Below, in pieces: positions 33,494 to 43,214 of a stretch of 50,978 nucleotides of DNA. Both the position numbers and the translations under genes were made by a program. Within the stretch, counting starts at the first letter, position 1. Every line of letters begins with the position of its first letter. The notes beneath the pieces are model-generated. The model did not search any database, was not told the origin of the DNA, and saw nothing but the letters and a program-made list of their open reading frames with translations. This DNA comes from CAIWXH01 sp964555675 (lineage in GTDB: Bacteria; Chloroflexota; Chloroflexia; Chloroflexales; Chloroflexaceae): positions 1 to 50,978 of the forward strand of contig CAZKTU010000017.1 in the NCBI GenBank assembly GCA_964555675.1, in the 5' to 3' direction.

Positions 33494-36400
33494 TTATCTT
33501 TTATTTAAAATCATATTAATTTCATCGGGATAATCGCGTATTATAGTTTCTGCGGATTCTCTTAATATATCCACAGGCTCACCAGAGAAAATTTTAATAA
33601 ATAAAGTATCTAGTTTTTCGTGTTTAATTTCGTTATCAATATTTATATATGTAATATAATTATTAAAACCCGAATTAATATCAAAAATATCAAAATATAT
33701 AGATTTGACGATATAAAATTTATTATTTAATAATTTGTTATTAATTTTATTAACAAATGACAGATATTCCAGTATATCCGATTTGATTTTTAAAATAGAG
33801 GATGAAGTAAATATTTGATATATTGTTATTGGAAGACTTATTATTTCTCCAGTTCTTATATTTTTTATAGGATTAAAGTAACTTCCAATAAATTTATTAT
33901 AATATTGAATTTGTATTTTCATTATTGACGATGCTAATATAAGAATAAATATTGGATTTAAATTTTTAAATTGCAACTTGCAAAATTCAATTATTGTTAA
34001 TCTTTTCATATTGGTTATATCAAATTTAGTTTTATTAAATAATTCCGAAAGAATTATCGGCAATACTAGATTTAAATAAAATATATTATCATTTTTGGCT
34101 GAACTAAGATATGATGTTATTATTGTATTCCAATCTTTTATTAGATCAATATAATTATCAACTATATTTTTTGCATCATCTTTTGTTAATTGGTGATCTA
34201 TATTTTTTGTGAAATTTATTTCTGATGTATTAATTCCATGTTTAATAGCAAATTTTTCAACATTTTCATATGTAAATATAGGATTTTCATTTATGAATTT
34301 ATCAATATCTTTACTATTAACATTATTATTTTTTAAGAATTTCTTTAATGTATCAGAAGTATAATTTAAAATTTTCTTATCAGAATATATAATATGATCA
34401 GGAATGCTTTGATAATCTTTATCAATTAATTTACTATATTCATTTACTAAATATGTTTCGATATCATAGCCATTCTTATAATTATAATCTAATGTTTCGT
34501 CATCTAATATTAGCGTTGGGAGATATATTTTAATATATTCTTTTGAATTATGAATATAAACATAAAAATCCGAAGTCAGGTGACATCCGTGTCTTTCTAT
34601 ATTTTCATTAATCAATTTATTTTTAGCAATAAATTCATTAATATTTTTTGTAATATCGTTATCTCTATATATGATATTTCTTAATGACGGATTGATATCT
34701 TTTTTAATAAAATCTTCTATTTCATTAGCTCTATCTTTTGCACTTCTATCTATTAAAGATTCTAATGATTTAATATCATCATCTGTATAAATTTTGATAT
34801 AAGGAAGGAAAAATTGATTATCGAATACTAAAGGTATAGGTCTTACTTCTATTTGTAAATTTGCAAGATTGTTGGTAATCATATCTAGTTTTTCTTCTTT
34901 TTCTGCTATTTTTTTATCTATAAAATCTTTGAAATTATAATTAATGGACATATCTATCATCCCTTCCTTTTTAAAAAATCTAGCCTCTCTGATCTTATTT
35001 CTTTTATCAATAATTTCTTGATATTCGGGCGTATAATCTTCTATATGTAATATTTTATTTTTACGTTCTAATGAAACAACAATTTTACTCTCTTTATAAA
35101 TTTTTATTAATATTTCTTCTTCATCCTGTAAAAATTGATTCGATAATCTTATAGATGGTACTCTGCGAACAAGAAGCATATTAAATATAATCTGTTCTTT
35201 TGTAAAAATTTCAGGGTCAAATAATGGATTATAATCTTCGTCGATTTCTTTTTTAAGTTTTTTATTATCATCTTCATTATCATCTTCTTTTCCTTTCTTT
35301 TCTAATTCTGATTTTTCTGATGATGTTATAGTTTTAATGTTTGATTTAGCAAAATATTTATCTTCTTTACAAATTAAAGGAACAGCTAATTTTTTCAAAT
35401 ATAATCTGATTTTTTCTATAGTTACAGCATCTATATCTGTATTATCAATTTTTTCATCTAAATCCATAGCATTCTTAAATATATCTAAGAAGATTTGATT
35501 TTCATAATCTTTAAATGAACTCTTTGGATAGAAATATTTATATAATTCTTCTAAATAATTATAAATTTTGTCAAAGTATTTTATATTATTTTCATCATTG
35601 TCAGTAAGATTGTAATTATATATCTTTCTAAATTGTGATGTAAATACATCAATAATATTTGTAATTTTATGCTCATATTTACTAATATTAATATTTCTAC
35701 TTATTTGTTTTTCTAATTGTTTCTGATAGTCGCTTTGAAATATAAAATTTAAAGGAGCCTTAGGAATGGGAAATGTTTCGCCTGTTATTTTAGTATTATC
35801 GATATAAGCCATTTTTTCTAATTTATCGGCTTCATTTTGTGATAATTCTGCTATCTCTTGTTCTCTCATGTATGTTTTATAAAAGATTTCACCACTAATA
35901 CTTAAAAATCCTTTTCTAGACATTAATGCATATTTTTCTGCAAATAAATCTACATAACCAGTCTCTTTTTCATCAGTAACTTGAATACCCTGGACTGTTT
36001 TATATGTCGTCAATCCAGTTTTCTGATCTACTATATTTGTCTCTTCCATAAATGTCATTTTTTTTGCAAAATCATCATAATATTTTTTCCATATTTCAGA
36101 TTCTGATAGAGCATCCTTATTTATAGGTCTTGATTTTTTTAATTTAAGTTCTTTAATAGATACTATCTTTTCTTTTGGTTGTAAAATTCCTTCGCTAAAA
36201 TCGTAATATTCAGGATCATTAGGATCTGTTGCTTGCTGTAAAGTTTTAATCAACTTTGCTAATTCTAAATCTTCTTTTGCTATTAATTTAGTTTCATTAT
36301 TATTAAAATCTTCCATAACTCTATTAACATGTTGTGTAAGAGCTGCTAAATATTTTGAATACCTCATTTTCTTTTCTTCGCTATAAGGATTGCCACTTCT

Positions 36401-37909
36401 AGTATGAGTAGATACTAAATCTCTAATTGTTAAGTAACTGAATTCATTCTTTTCAATATCTGTAAATTTAAATTTATATTTTAAAAGATTAGCTAATTTT
36501 TTACTTGACATTAATGTATCATCAATTTCTATTGGAATATAACCACTTGATATCTCTAATTCCTTCATTTTCCGAAGTAAATTTTTATCATTTGTCATTA
36601 TATATTTTAATCTTAATGATCTATAATTATCTATATTTTCTGTAATATTATTAATAATCATGGATTCTCTATTATTTTCATTAAAATCTTCAAAATATTT
36701 AACAAATAATTGCTTAATAAATTCCGGTGATAATCCAGTAAAATGATGATTAAATACAGCATTTGATGTATTAAATTTTACATTAGTATATGCATATGGA
36801 TAATTAACTAATTTATATGCATATAATATTTCTTCATGCAGAGTTTCAGGAGTCAGAAACATTTGCATTAATAATTCCTTAATATCTTTAACAATAAAAA
36901 AATTTTTCTTCCTTCTTTCAATATTTAACCACGATCTATAAAAATAATTATTATCTTTGTTTGTTCTATAATTGATAAAATAATTTTCTACTAATGAATC
37001 ATGGATTCTGCTTTTACTTTCTAATTTCTTTTTCATAATGTTATCTTTCAAATTTTTTAAATTATCAGTATTATTAATATCTTCATTATAATCAATATAA
37101 TATTCACTTTCTGAAACAGAAAAATCTTCAAACATTTTTTTTACTCTTTCTTGACGATCAAAATAAAATTTTAGCTTATAAAAATATTGTTTCATTTTAT
37201 CATAAGGAAGGCTAGAAAAATATTCAATCGTTTCTTTCCCATTAACGAAAATATGTTGATATTGTTCTATCATATAATTTTTTGATATTTTTTCAAATTT
37301 TTCAATAACATATTCGATAACATATAAATTATTTTCTGCTAAAAATCTTTCTAACGGTGGTCTTATTGATGGAATTATATTTCTAAAACGGTCCAGAAAT
37401 ATTTTATATATTTTATTGTAATATATTTTTAGATTTTTTTCAATATTTGATAAAAATATTTTATATTTATCTTCATCTGTTAATTCAATTCTATTAGTAT
37501 TCAATTCTATTATTTCATAATCTTTTTTTGATAATTCTTTTATATTATTTTCTAATTTATATTTTTTTTCTGCTATTGATAATTTATATTCATCAATACT
37601 CGATTTCGAAAGATATCTTTCAATTTCTATTTTTTTCTTTGGTGTTAAATTATAATAATCAACAACATATCTATACTTATTAAATAATTTATTTTCGTCG
37701 TTATTTAAATATTGAAAATATTTAAATTCGGGAATAGTTACATGTTTAAATTCTTCTTCATCTAATAATGGTAATCCTTGAATACCTTCTTTTATATTTA
37801 TATCTTGAACCATATTACTCAATTGTTGTTCTATAGTATCATGTTGGAAAGTTATATCTTCTATTTCTTCAATCTGTGGGGATACATCTTCTATTTCGAT
37901 ATAATCCAT
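33494..37909 (-). CDS. 1471-residue Lys/Glu/Asn-rich protein, unknown
   Basis: The longest gene in the window. It is highly charged and predicted mostly helical, with coiled-coil stretches (for example KKGKEDDNEDDNKKLKKE near residue 880). There is no membrane segment or catalytic motif that I can recognise. A Pro-rich GLPLLDEEEF lies near the N-terminus. No AAAAATGA upstream; a hairpin from the EEP-like gene lies 36 bases before the ATG, so late expression is plausible. Large charged proteins of this type in giant viruses are often virion core or scaffold components, but I cannot assign it. Confidence 0.8.
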   Translation of the reverse strand: MDYIEIEDVSPQIEEIEDITFQHDTIEQQLSNMVQDINIKEGIQGLPLLDEEEFKHVTIPEFKYFQYLNNDENKLFNKYRYVVDYYNLTPKKKIEIERYLSKSSIDEYKLSIAEKKYKLENNIKELSKKDYEIIELNTNRIELTDEDKYKIFLSNIEKNLKIYYNKIYKIFLDRFRNIIPSIRPPLERFLAENNLYVIEYVIEKFEKISKNYMIEQYQHIFVNGKETIEYFSSLPYDKMKQYFYKLKFYFDRQERVKKMFEDFSVSESEYYIDYNEDINNTDNLKNLKDNIMKKKLESKSRIHDSLVENYFINYRTNKDNNYFYRSWLNIERRKKNFFIVKDIKELLMQMFLTPETLHEEILYAYKLVNYPYAYTNVKFNTSNAVFNHHFTGLSPEFIKQLFVKYFEDFNENNRESMIINNITENIDNYRSLRLKYIMTNDKNLLRKMKELEISSGYIPIEIDDTLMSSKKLANLLKYKFKFTDIEKNEFSYLTIRDLVSTHTRSGNPYSEEKKMRYSKYLAALTQHVNRVMEDFNNNETKLIAKEDLELAKLIKTLQQATDPNDPEYYDFSEGILQPKEKIVSIKELKLKKSRPINKDALSESEIWKKYYDDFAKKMTFMEETNIVDQKTGLTTYKTVQGIQVTDEKETGYVDLFAEKYALMSRKGFLSISGEIFYKTYMREQEIAELSQNEADKLEKMAYIDNTKITGETFPIPKAPLNFIFQSDYQKQLEKQISRNINISKYEHKITNIIDVFTSQFRKIYNYNLTDNDENNIKYFDKIYNYLEELYKYFYPKSSFKDYENQIFLDIFKNAMDLDEKIDNTDIDAVTIEKIRLYLKKLAVPLICKEDKYFAKSNIKTITSSEKSELEKKGKEDDNEDDNKKLKKEIDEDYNPLFDPEIFTKEQIIFNMLLVRRVPSIRLSNQFLQDEEEILIKIYKESKIVVSLERKNKILHIEDYTPEYQEIIDKRNKIREARFFKKEGMIDMSINYNFKDFIDKKIAEKEEKLDMITNNLANLQIEVRPIPLVFDNQFFLPYIKIYTDDDIKSLESLIDRSAKDRANEIEDFIKKDINPSLRNIIYRDNDITKNINEFIAKNKLINENIERHGCHLTSDFYVYIHNSKEYIKIYLPTLILDDETLDYNYKNGYDIETYLVNEYSKLIDKDYQSIPDHIIYSDKKILNYTSDTLKKFLKNNNVNSKDIDKFINENPIFTYENVEKFAIKHGINTSEINFTKNIDHQLTKDDAKNIVDNYIDLIKDWNTIITSYLSSAKNDNIFYLNLVLPIILSELFNKTKFDITNMKRLTIIEFCKLQFKNLNPIFILILASSIMKIQIQYYNKFIGSYFNPIKNIRTGEIISLPITIYQIFTSSSILKIKSDILEYLSFVNKINNKLLNNKFYIVKSIYFDIFDINSGFNNYITYINIDNEIKHEKLDTLFIKIFSGEPVDILRESAETIIRDYPDEINMILNKR

Positions 37910-37944
37910 TTTATTATTGATTATAATTATTTTTTTAATAAATT

Positions 37945-37959
37945 TTACTCTGTGAGTAA
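37945..37959 (-). terminator. TTACTC hairpin (EEP-like gene)
   Basis: TTACTC-TGT-GAGTAA, 1 base after the stop. Confidence 0.6.
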
Positions 37960-37960
37960 A

Positions 37961-38665
37961 TTAAAATGCATACTCAGATATAACCATACCACTAACATTT
38001 AATATATCTCCATCTAATATAGTTTTATATGTTAAACATCTGATATTTTTATACCATAATCTAAGCTCTCTGCTTCCATTAAAATTAATTTCATTATTTG
38101 TAGAACCTTTATCTAACCATGAATCTCTAAATCCTGAAGGTATAAAAGTTTCATAAGATTCTTGATGTAATTGTATATGAGTATTACAACTAATTATACA
38201 ATCTTGACATTCAAAAGAGTACATTTCAAGTTCCTTATATTGTTGTCTTTTTAGACTCGTATTATTAAAATCGAGATCTGCTTGAATGATATCTATATTT
38301 TTTTCTCCTTTTTTTAGCATATAATGCGTCATAGAAATCATAGGATTTGAACATTTCGAAAATGGTTTATGATATTTTGAATATCTAGTTATTGTTTTAT
38401 CATTTGTAAATAATAGATTGGAATAATAATCATTAGTTTGAGGGATATTAAATCTTTCACATGAAAAATAAATCTTTTTCATCTCTTTAAGAATTGAATC
38501 ATAAAGCAATTTACTAATTCCAAAAATACTTACAACGTCAATGCTATTACATTGCCCGTTGGGATTTTTATCATTATCTAATATAGATTGATTTTCAGAA
38601 AGAAACGAATGTAAATTTTTAAAATTCGATAAAAGACCACAAATATTTTGAGAAACGATTTTCAT
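37961..38665 (-). CDS. Endonuclease/exonuclease/phosphatase (EEP)-like protein
   Basis: 234 residues. MKIVSQNICGLLSNF is the start motif of the EEP fold (strand then N). DIIQADLDFNNTSLKRQQYKE and CIISCNTHIQL match the R-x-x-Q and T-H segments, and PSGFRDSWLDKG matches G-x-x-D-x-W. The usual Glu motif and a clear catalytic His are not obvious, so activity is doubtful. Relatives include TDP2, Ape1 and phosphoinositide phosphatases. Divergent from the next gene. Confidence 0.6.
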   Translation of the reverse strand: MKIVSQNICGLLSNFKNLHSFLSENQSILDNDKNPNGQCNSIDVVSIFGISKLLYDSILKEMKKIYFSCERFNIPQTNDYYSNLLFTNDKTITRYSKYHKPFSKCSNPMISMTHYMLKKGEKNIDIIQADLDFNNTSLKRQQYKELEMYSFECQDCIISCNTHIQLHQESYETFIPSGFRDSWLDKGSTNNEINFNGSRELRLWYKNIRCLTYKTILDGDILNVSGMVISEYAF

Positions 38666-38705
38666 TCTTTTTCTAATGAATATTTATTTTTAATTATAAT
38701 AAATT

Positions 38706-39053
38706 ATGAATTATACAAATCTTTTTACAAATATCCCTCTTAATAATTCGAGATATAGAAAATTAATAAGTGAAGATATGTTCAAAAACAATGAACCCTC
38801 GATGTTATCACATATGCATAAAGATAGAAAATATACGTTTAATGGTAGAAATCATTTAAATGTTCAGTCACATTTTAAACATGCAAATAGTTGTTCAAAT
38901 GGGTTTTGCAGAGGTGTAATTGCAGCCGGAGGAACTATAACACCTGAAAAATCTAAATGTCAAATAATTCCGAAAGATTTAGCACCAAAAGAATTTTATG
39001 AAAATGAAACCTTTTCTTATTATGAATATACGACAAATAATATTAAAATTTAA
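38706..39053 (+). CDS. Small unknown protein
   Basis: 115 residues with scattered His and Cys (HMHKDRKYTFNGRNH, HFKHANSCSNGFCRG). The SCSNGFC segment with nearby His could bind a metal. Otherwise polar, with no membrane helix. It is 22 bases upstream of the ubiquitin-protease-like gene on the same strand. Function unknown. Confidence 0.65.
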   Translation: MNYTNLFTNIPLNNSRYRKLISEDMFKNNEPSMLSHMHKDRKYTFNGRNHLNVQSHFKHANSCSNGFCRGVIAAGGTITPEKSKCQIIPKDLAPKEFYENETFSYYEYTTNNIKI

Positions 39054-39058
39054 ATATT
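39049..39058 (+). promoter_or_regulatory. TTTAAATATT box (39076 gene)
   Basis: 17 bases before the ATG; overlaps the preceding stop codon. Confidence 0.35.
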
Positions 39059-39075
39059 TATCAATTTTAAATTAA

Positions 39076-40149
39076 ATGATTATTCATACTATTATACCAG
39101 AAGAAAATAGTTGTTATATAGATTCATTAATATATTATTTTTCAAAATCTAAATATAAAAATTTATTATTAGAAAGTCAGATACTTAAAACTATACCAAA
39201 ATATTTAATACCAAATCATATATCAACAAGCAGATTCAATTCTATATGGGTATGTATTAAACAATATTTAATTATGGAGTTAAATAATCCAAAATCTACA
39301 AACTCTTTAAGAAACGTATTATCAGAAATTTTACCATTAAAAGAAAATAATAAATATGTATTTTTTCCTATAGATTATTTATATTCAACATTTTCAGATA
39401 TGTTTGTAAAATTGAACATAGAATATAATATTAATCATATTAATATTTATGGAAAATGTATATCAAATACGAAGACAAATTCATCATCTATGTTTCATTT
39501 TCATGAATATATGTCTAATGATAATCCTTTTAATAAATATGGAGTGAAACAAGTTATCGATTGGGATATATGTAATAGTGATATCTTAACATTTGCTAAT
39601 GGAAATTTAAATATTAAAAATTATTTTGATATATCAGATGAAGGAAATTTTAAAAAAGATAGAGTATTTAATGAATATATTATTGACAATAGATATGAAC
39701 TTACAGGTGTGATTTTATTGACTGGATTAGTTGAAAATCAATTTGATAGCGGTAATCATTATTTATTACTATTTAAATCTAACGGACGATGGAATTATTT
39801 TAATAATTTAGAACGATTTATACATGATTTAGGTTGTAATATTCCAGATGATGCTAAAAAATTTAATACAGATAAATGTATAGCTCCTGTCATGTATTTT
39901 TATGAAAAAATTAAAGATAATGAAAAATGTAAAGAAATAATAGATGTCGAATTATTTTATGAGGAAGAAAAGAATATAATAATATTAATCGTCCAAAAAT
40001 CATATAATTATAATCATATTATCAATTTAATTAATACAAAAAATATAGAATACGATTTTTCAGGATCTATAATAACAATTAAAATATTATATGATGATAA
40101 TAATATATTTAATGAAGATTTGAAAAAAGTGATAAATTGTATTAAATAA
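39076..40149 (+). CDS. Ubiquitin-protease-like (USP-type) cysteine protease
   Basis: 357 residues. Residues 9-20, EENSCYIDSLIYYF, match the Cys box of USP-type deubiquitinases (N-x-C-Y-x-D/N-S), with C13 as the likely nucleophile. DSGNHYLLLFKSNGRWNYFNN gives the His box (H228) and a nearby Asn/Asp. Spacing is shorter than in cellular USPs, as in compact viral members. It would remove ubiquitin or a similar modifier, perhaps to blunt host degradation or immunity. A TTTAAATATT box lies 17 bases upstream of the ATG. Confidence 0.7.
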   Translation: MIIHTIIPEENSCYIDSLIYYFSKSKYKNLLLESQILKTIPKYLIPNHISTSRFNSIWVCIKQYLIMELNNPKSTNSLRNVLSEILPLKENNKYVFFPIDYLYSTFSDMFVKLNIEYNINHINIYGKCISNTKTNSSSMFHFHEYMSNDNPFNKYGVKQVIDWDICNSDILTFANGNLNIKNYFDISDEGNFKKDRVFNEYIIDNRYELTGVILLTGLVENQFDSGNHYLLLFKSNGRWNYFNNLERFIHDLGCNIPDDAKKFNTDKCIAPVMYFYEKIKDNEKCKEIIDVELFYEEEKNIIILIVQKSYNYNHIINLINTKNIEYDFSGSIITIKILYDDNNIFNEDLKKVINCIK

Positions 40150-40175
40150 TAAAATAAAACTTTATCATATAATAA

Positions 40176-40712
40176 ATGGATAAACAAAAAATTTTAGATA
40201 ATATTATAAAATATAATACAAATGTAGATGAATTAAAAAATATTTTTTATGATAAAACTATTAATACAATTACAGATTTAATTGAATTATATAATGATAT
40301 TAAACGAATAGAATTTCTAAATTTAGAAATTTTAATTCAAATGAGAACATTAGAAGGAATGCCTTATTCTACTCTTCCAGAAGTTCTTGATCATAAAATG
40401 GCTATAATTTCTCAACTTCATATGGCTATCAATATTGCATCACAAACAATAATTAGTGAATCTTCTGATAAATATATGGATAAATTTTTTGCAGATTTAT
40501 TTAAAATAGATGATTCTCCATCTGATAATACTATGAAAGAAACACATAGAAATGTATTAGTTAGTAGATATGCTTTTCTTTTAAAAAGATGCATTTTAAT
40601 CCAACTTCCCGGATATGCGATAATAACTGACATATTTAAATCAAAAGGGGAAAATATTATTAAAGCTATAGAAAATATTGGAAAAATAAATTCTTCGCAT
40701 ATTTATAATTAA
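40176..40712 (+). CDS. Unknown helical protein
   Basis: 178 residues, predicted mainly helical with no membrane segment. Hydrophobic patches (LKRCILIQLPGYAIITDIF) suggest a compact bundle. It starts 26 bases after the protease-like gene and ends upstream of XRN, with a palindrome (TTACTT version) 38 bases beyond. Function unknown. Confidence 0.65.
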   Translation: MDKQKILDNIIKYNTNVDELKNIFYDKTINTITDLIELYNDIKRIEFLNLEILIQMRTLEGMPYSTLPEVLDHKMAIISQLHMAINIASQTIISESSDKYMDKFFADLFKIDDSPSDNTMKETHRNVLVSRYAFLLKRCILIQLPGYAIITDIFKSKGENIIKAIENIGKINSSHIYN

Positions 40713-40718
40713 AAATGG
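40711..40718 (+). promoter_or_regulatory. AAAAATGG variant motif (XRN)
   Basis: 48 bases upstream of XRN; one base differs from the consensus. Confidence 0.3.
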
Positions 40719-40750
40719 AATTTTTAATATTTCAAAAAAGAATAAAACAA

Positions 40751-40765
40751 TTACTTATTAAGTAA
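40751..40765 (+). terminator. TTACTT hairpin, compensated variant (40176 gene)
   Basis: TTACTT-ATT-AAGTAA; the arm change is matched on both sides. 1 base before the XRN ATG. Confidence 0.5.
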
Positions 40766-40766
40766 A

Positions 40767-42431
40767 ATGGGAGTTCCTGGTTTATCTTCGTGGATAGGTA
40801 GATATTTCAAAAACATTAAATATGAAGTACAAAAGAATTTAACTTCAAAAGTAAATTATTTATATATCGATGCAAATGGTTTACTTCATTCTGCTGCTCA
40901 AGAAATATATAAATATTTAGAAAAAGATTCTCCTATTATTCCAGTTACAAAAGAAAATAATATATTAGTATATAAAAAATTTATAGAACTTGTAAATGAA
41001 ATTATCAGTATAGTTAACCCTATTAATTTAGTTTATTTATCATTAGATGGGCCTGCACCTGAAGCTAAACAAGCACAACAACGTCAGAGACGATTTTTAT
41101 CTGCAAAATATAGAAAGAATGATAACATATTTGATTCTAATGCTATTACACCAGGTACTGATTTTATGAATGATCTTGATAAATATATTATAAATGATAT
41201 AGAAAATTCTTATAATGAATTACAGACGACTGTTGGTATATATTATTCTTCAATAGAATCTCCTGGAGAAGGGGAACATAAAATTCTTAATTATATTAGA
41301 GATAAATCTTTAATTGATGAGACCTTTGCTATTTCGAATCATTGTATTTATGGTGTTGATGGAGATCTTGTTATGTTAGGTCTTGCATGTAATCTTCCAA
41401 ATATTTTATTATTAAGGGACTATATGAAAAAATATGAAGTAATAGATATAGGTTCATTAAGAGTTTTACTAAACAGATATTTATATTTTTCTAGAATATC
41501 AGGAAATAAACCTATTAGAATTCAAAGGCCTTATTGTGATGCAATTTCTGATTTTATATTAGCTGGGTTTTTTATTGGAAATGATTTTCTTCCTCGAATA
41601 TCTATGTTTGATACACTTCAAGGAGGATTTGAATTAATGATAGATTCCATTAAAGAATTATCAAAAAATAATATGTTTATCACAGAATCGAATAAAATTA
41701 CTAAAAATTTTAAATCATTTGTTACTTTGTTAGCTTCATTTGAAATTGATCATCTTGAAAATCAGATTGATAATGCATTATCATTAGATAAATCATCTAA
41801 ATTTAGATTTAATACTCTACTTAATAATATTCAAACAAATAAAATCGAAACGCCAAATATCAATACTTTAAATTCAAACTTTGAAGAAGTTTTTTCAACG
41901 CCAACTGTATCAGTTAAAAAGTATTCTTTGAATTTTGAAGATTTTAGAAAAGATTATTATAATAAAGTATTTAAAAATTATTTCGGATCTATGATTTCTA
42001 TCAATATTGAAGAAGAAATTAATAATATGTGTAATCAATATTTAAAAATGATATCATGGGTATTTCAATATTATATTAATGGTGTTCCTTCATGGAAAGA
42101 AAAATATACTTATAATTATCCTCCATTAATTATAGATTTATCAAAATATATGCTATCATTGAATGATAAAAATTACAATTCATTAATGAATTACGATTTT
42201 AAAACTGAATATATTCAAGATTCAAATCAGATGATCATTCAATTATTAAGCGTTTTACCTTCAAGAAGTAATTATTTAATTCCTAAAAATTATAGGACGT
42301 TGCATCTCGAGATAACTAAAAATATAGATTTCAAAATTGATTATGAAGGAAAATTAAAAGAACACATGGGTGTCAGTTTATTACCATTTATTGACACAAA
42401 TTCTCTAAAAGAATTAATTAAAAGTATTTAG
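40767..42431 (+). CDS. XRN-family 5'-3' exoribonuclease
   Basis: 554 residues. The start MGVPGLSSWIGRYFKN is the conserved XRN N-terminus. YIDANGLLHSAA, YLSLDGPAPEAKQAQQRQRR, then the acidic active-site block SSIESPGEGEHKILNYIRD and YGVDGDLVMLGLACNL carry the seven acidic residues of the family. It degrades RNA with a 5' phosphate, following decapping. Giant viruses pair such enzymes with decapping enzymes to clear host mRNA. AAAAATGG (one base off) lies 48 bases upstream. Confidence 0.93.
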   Translation: MGVPGLSSWIGRYFKNIKYEVQKNLTSKVNYLYIDANGLLHSAAQEIYKYLEKDSPIIPVTKENNILVYKKFIELVNEIISIVNPINLVYLSLDGPAPEAKQAQQRQRRFLSAKYRKNDNIFDSNAITPGTDFMNDLDKYIINDIENSYNELQTTVGIYYSSIESPGEGEHKILNYIRDKSLIDETFAISNHCIYGVDGDLVMLGLACNLPNILLLRDYMKKYEVIDIGSLRVLLNRYLYFSRISGNKPIRIQRPYCDAISDFILAGFFIGNDFLPRISMFDTLQGGFELMIDSIKELSKNNMFITESNKITKNFKSFVTLLASFEIDHLENQIDNALSLDKSSKFRFNTLLNNIQTNKIETPNINTLNSNFEEVFSTPTVSVKKYSLNFEDFRKDYYNKVFKNYFGSMISINIEEEINNMCNQYLKMISWVFQYYINGVPSWKEKYTYNYPPLIIDLSKYMLSLNDKNYNSLMNYDFKTEYIQDSNQMIIQLLSVLPSRSNYLIPKNYRTLHLEITKNIDFKIDYEGKLKEHMGVSLLPFIDTNSLKELIKSI

Positions 42432-42433
42432 GA

Positions 42434-42448
42434 TTACTCGATGAGTAA
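42434..42448 (+). terminator. TTACTC hairpin (XRN)
   Basis: TTACTC-GAT-GAGTAA, 2 bases after the XRN stop. Confidence 0.6.
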
Positions 42449-42454
42449 AAATGA
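42447..42454 (+). promoter_or_regulatory. AAAAATGA motif (42492 gene)
   Basis: 37 bases upstream; shares AA with the end of the hairpin at 42434-42448. Confidence 0.5.
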
Positions 42455-42491
42455 AAAAAGATTTCTTTTTTAAAAAGATTAAAATTCGACA

Positions 42492-43145
42492 ATGAATTCA
42501 TCAAATTTAAAACTTATCAGACGTCAAGAGCAGAAGAAAGTAGAAGATGCTATGTTATTATCTAATGCATTAATATTTTCTGGATATTTAAATCAGAATA
42601 TTATAAATCAAAACAACTCAATAAAAGGATTAAATAATTATAAGGCCATTTTTAGTTATATGTTTTTCCAGAAACAAAATAATCCAAATATTGAACGATA
42701 TTTCTATATACATCCTTCTGGATATCAAGCTTCTAATTTTGATAGTAAACTTAGAAATAGAAGTATCGCATTTCATCTTTCATTAGATGATTTTGAATGT
42801 TATATGATTATTCAAATATTTAGACAGATTAATAATAAACAATTTAATGTTTTCGATCCTGAATATATTAAATCATTTATTGAAACATTTAATTCTAATA
42901 TTGACAATGATACTAAAGTATCAACGGCTGTTAAATATAAGAAATATATGGAGGATCTAAAAATTATTTTTAATAATAATTGTGAAATATCAAATATTGA
43001 CGATGAAGTAACATTTGGTTTTTCATATTTCTCTTCAGATAAAGTTATATCAACACCCACAAAGCCAGGTAAATCTGTTAAAATTTATTCATTTAATGAT
43101 ATATATAATTATGTTAATAAAGATATATTTTTACTTTTGAATTAA
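42492..43145 (+). CDS. Unknown protein
   Basis: 217 residues, mixed alpha/beta, starting MNSSNLKLIRRQEQKKVEDA. Regions such as AIFSYMFFQKQNNPNIERYF and SIAFHLSLDDFECYMIIQIF look globular. There is no catalytic motif. AAAAATGA 37 bases upstream overlaps the hairpin of the XRN gene, suggesting early expression. Function unknown. Confidence 0.68.
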   Translation: MNSSNLKLIRRQEQKKVEDAMLLSNALIFSGYLNQNIINQNNSIKGLNNYKAIFSYMFFQKQNNPNIERYFYIHPSGYQASNFDSKLRNRSIAFHLSLDDFECYMIIQIFRQINNKQFNVFDPEYIKSFIETFNSNIDNDTKVSTAVKYKKYMEDLKIIFNNNCEISNIDDEVTFGFSYFSSDKVISTPTKPGKSVKIYSFNDIYNYVNKDIFLLLN

Positions 43146-43155
43146 TTTTAAATAC

Positions 43156-43168
43156 TACTCATTGAGTA
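43156..43168 (+). terminator. TACTC hairpin (42492 gene)
   Basis: TACTC-ATT-GAGTA, 10 bases after the stop; runs into the next gene's AAAAATGA. Confidence 0.5.
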
Positions 43169-43175
43169 AAAATGA
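43168..43175 (+). promoter_or_regulatory. AAAAATGA motif (43215 gene)
   Basis: 39 bases upstream; shares bases with the hairpin at 43156-43168. Confidence 0.5.
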
Positions 43176-43214
43176 AAAATTAATTTTACTTTAAATAATA
43201 AATTTTTTTTATAA

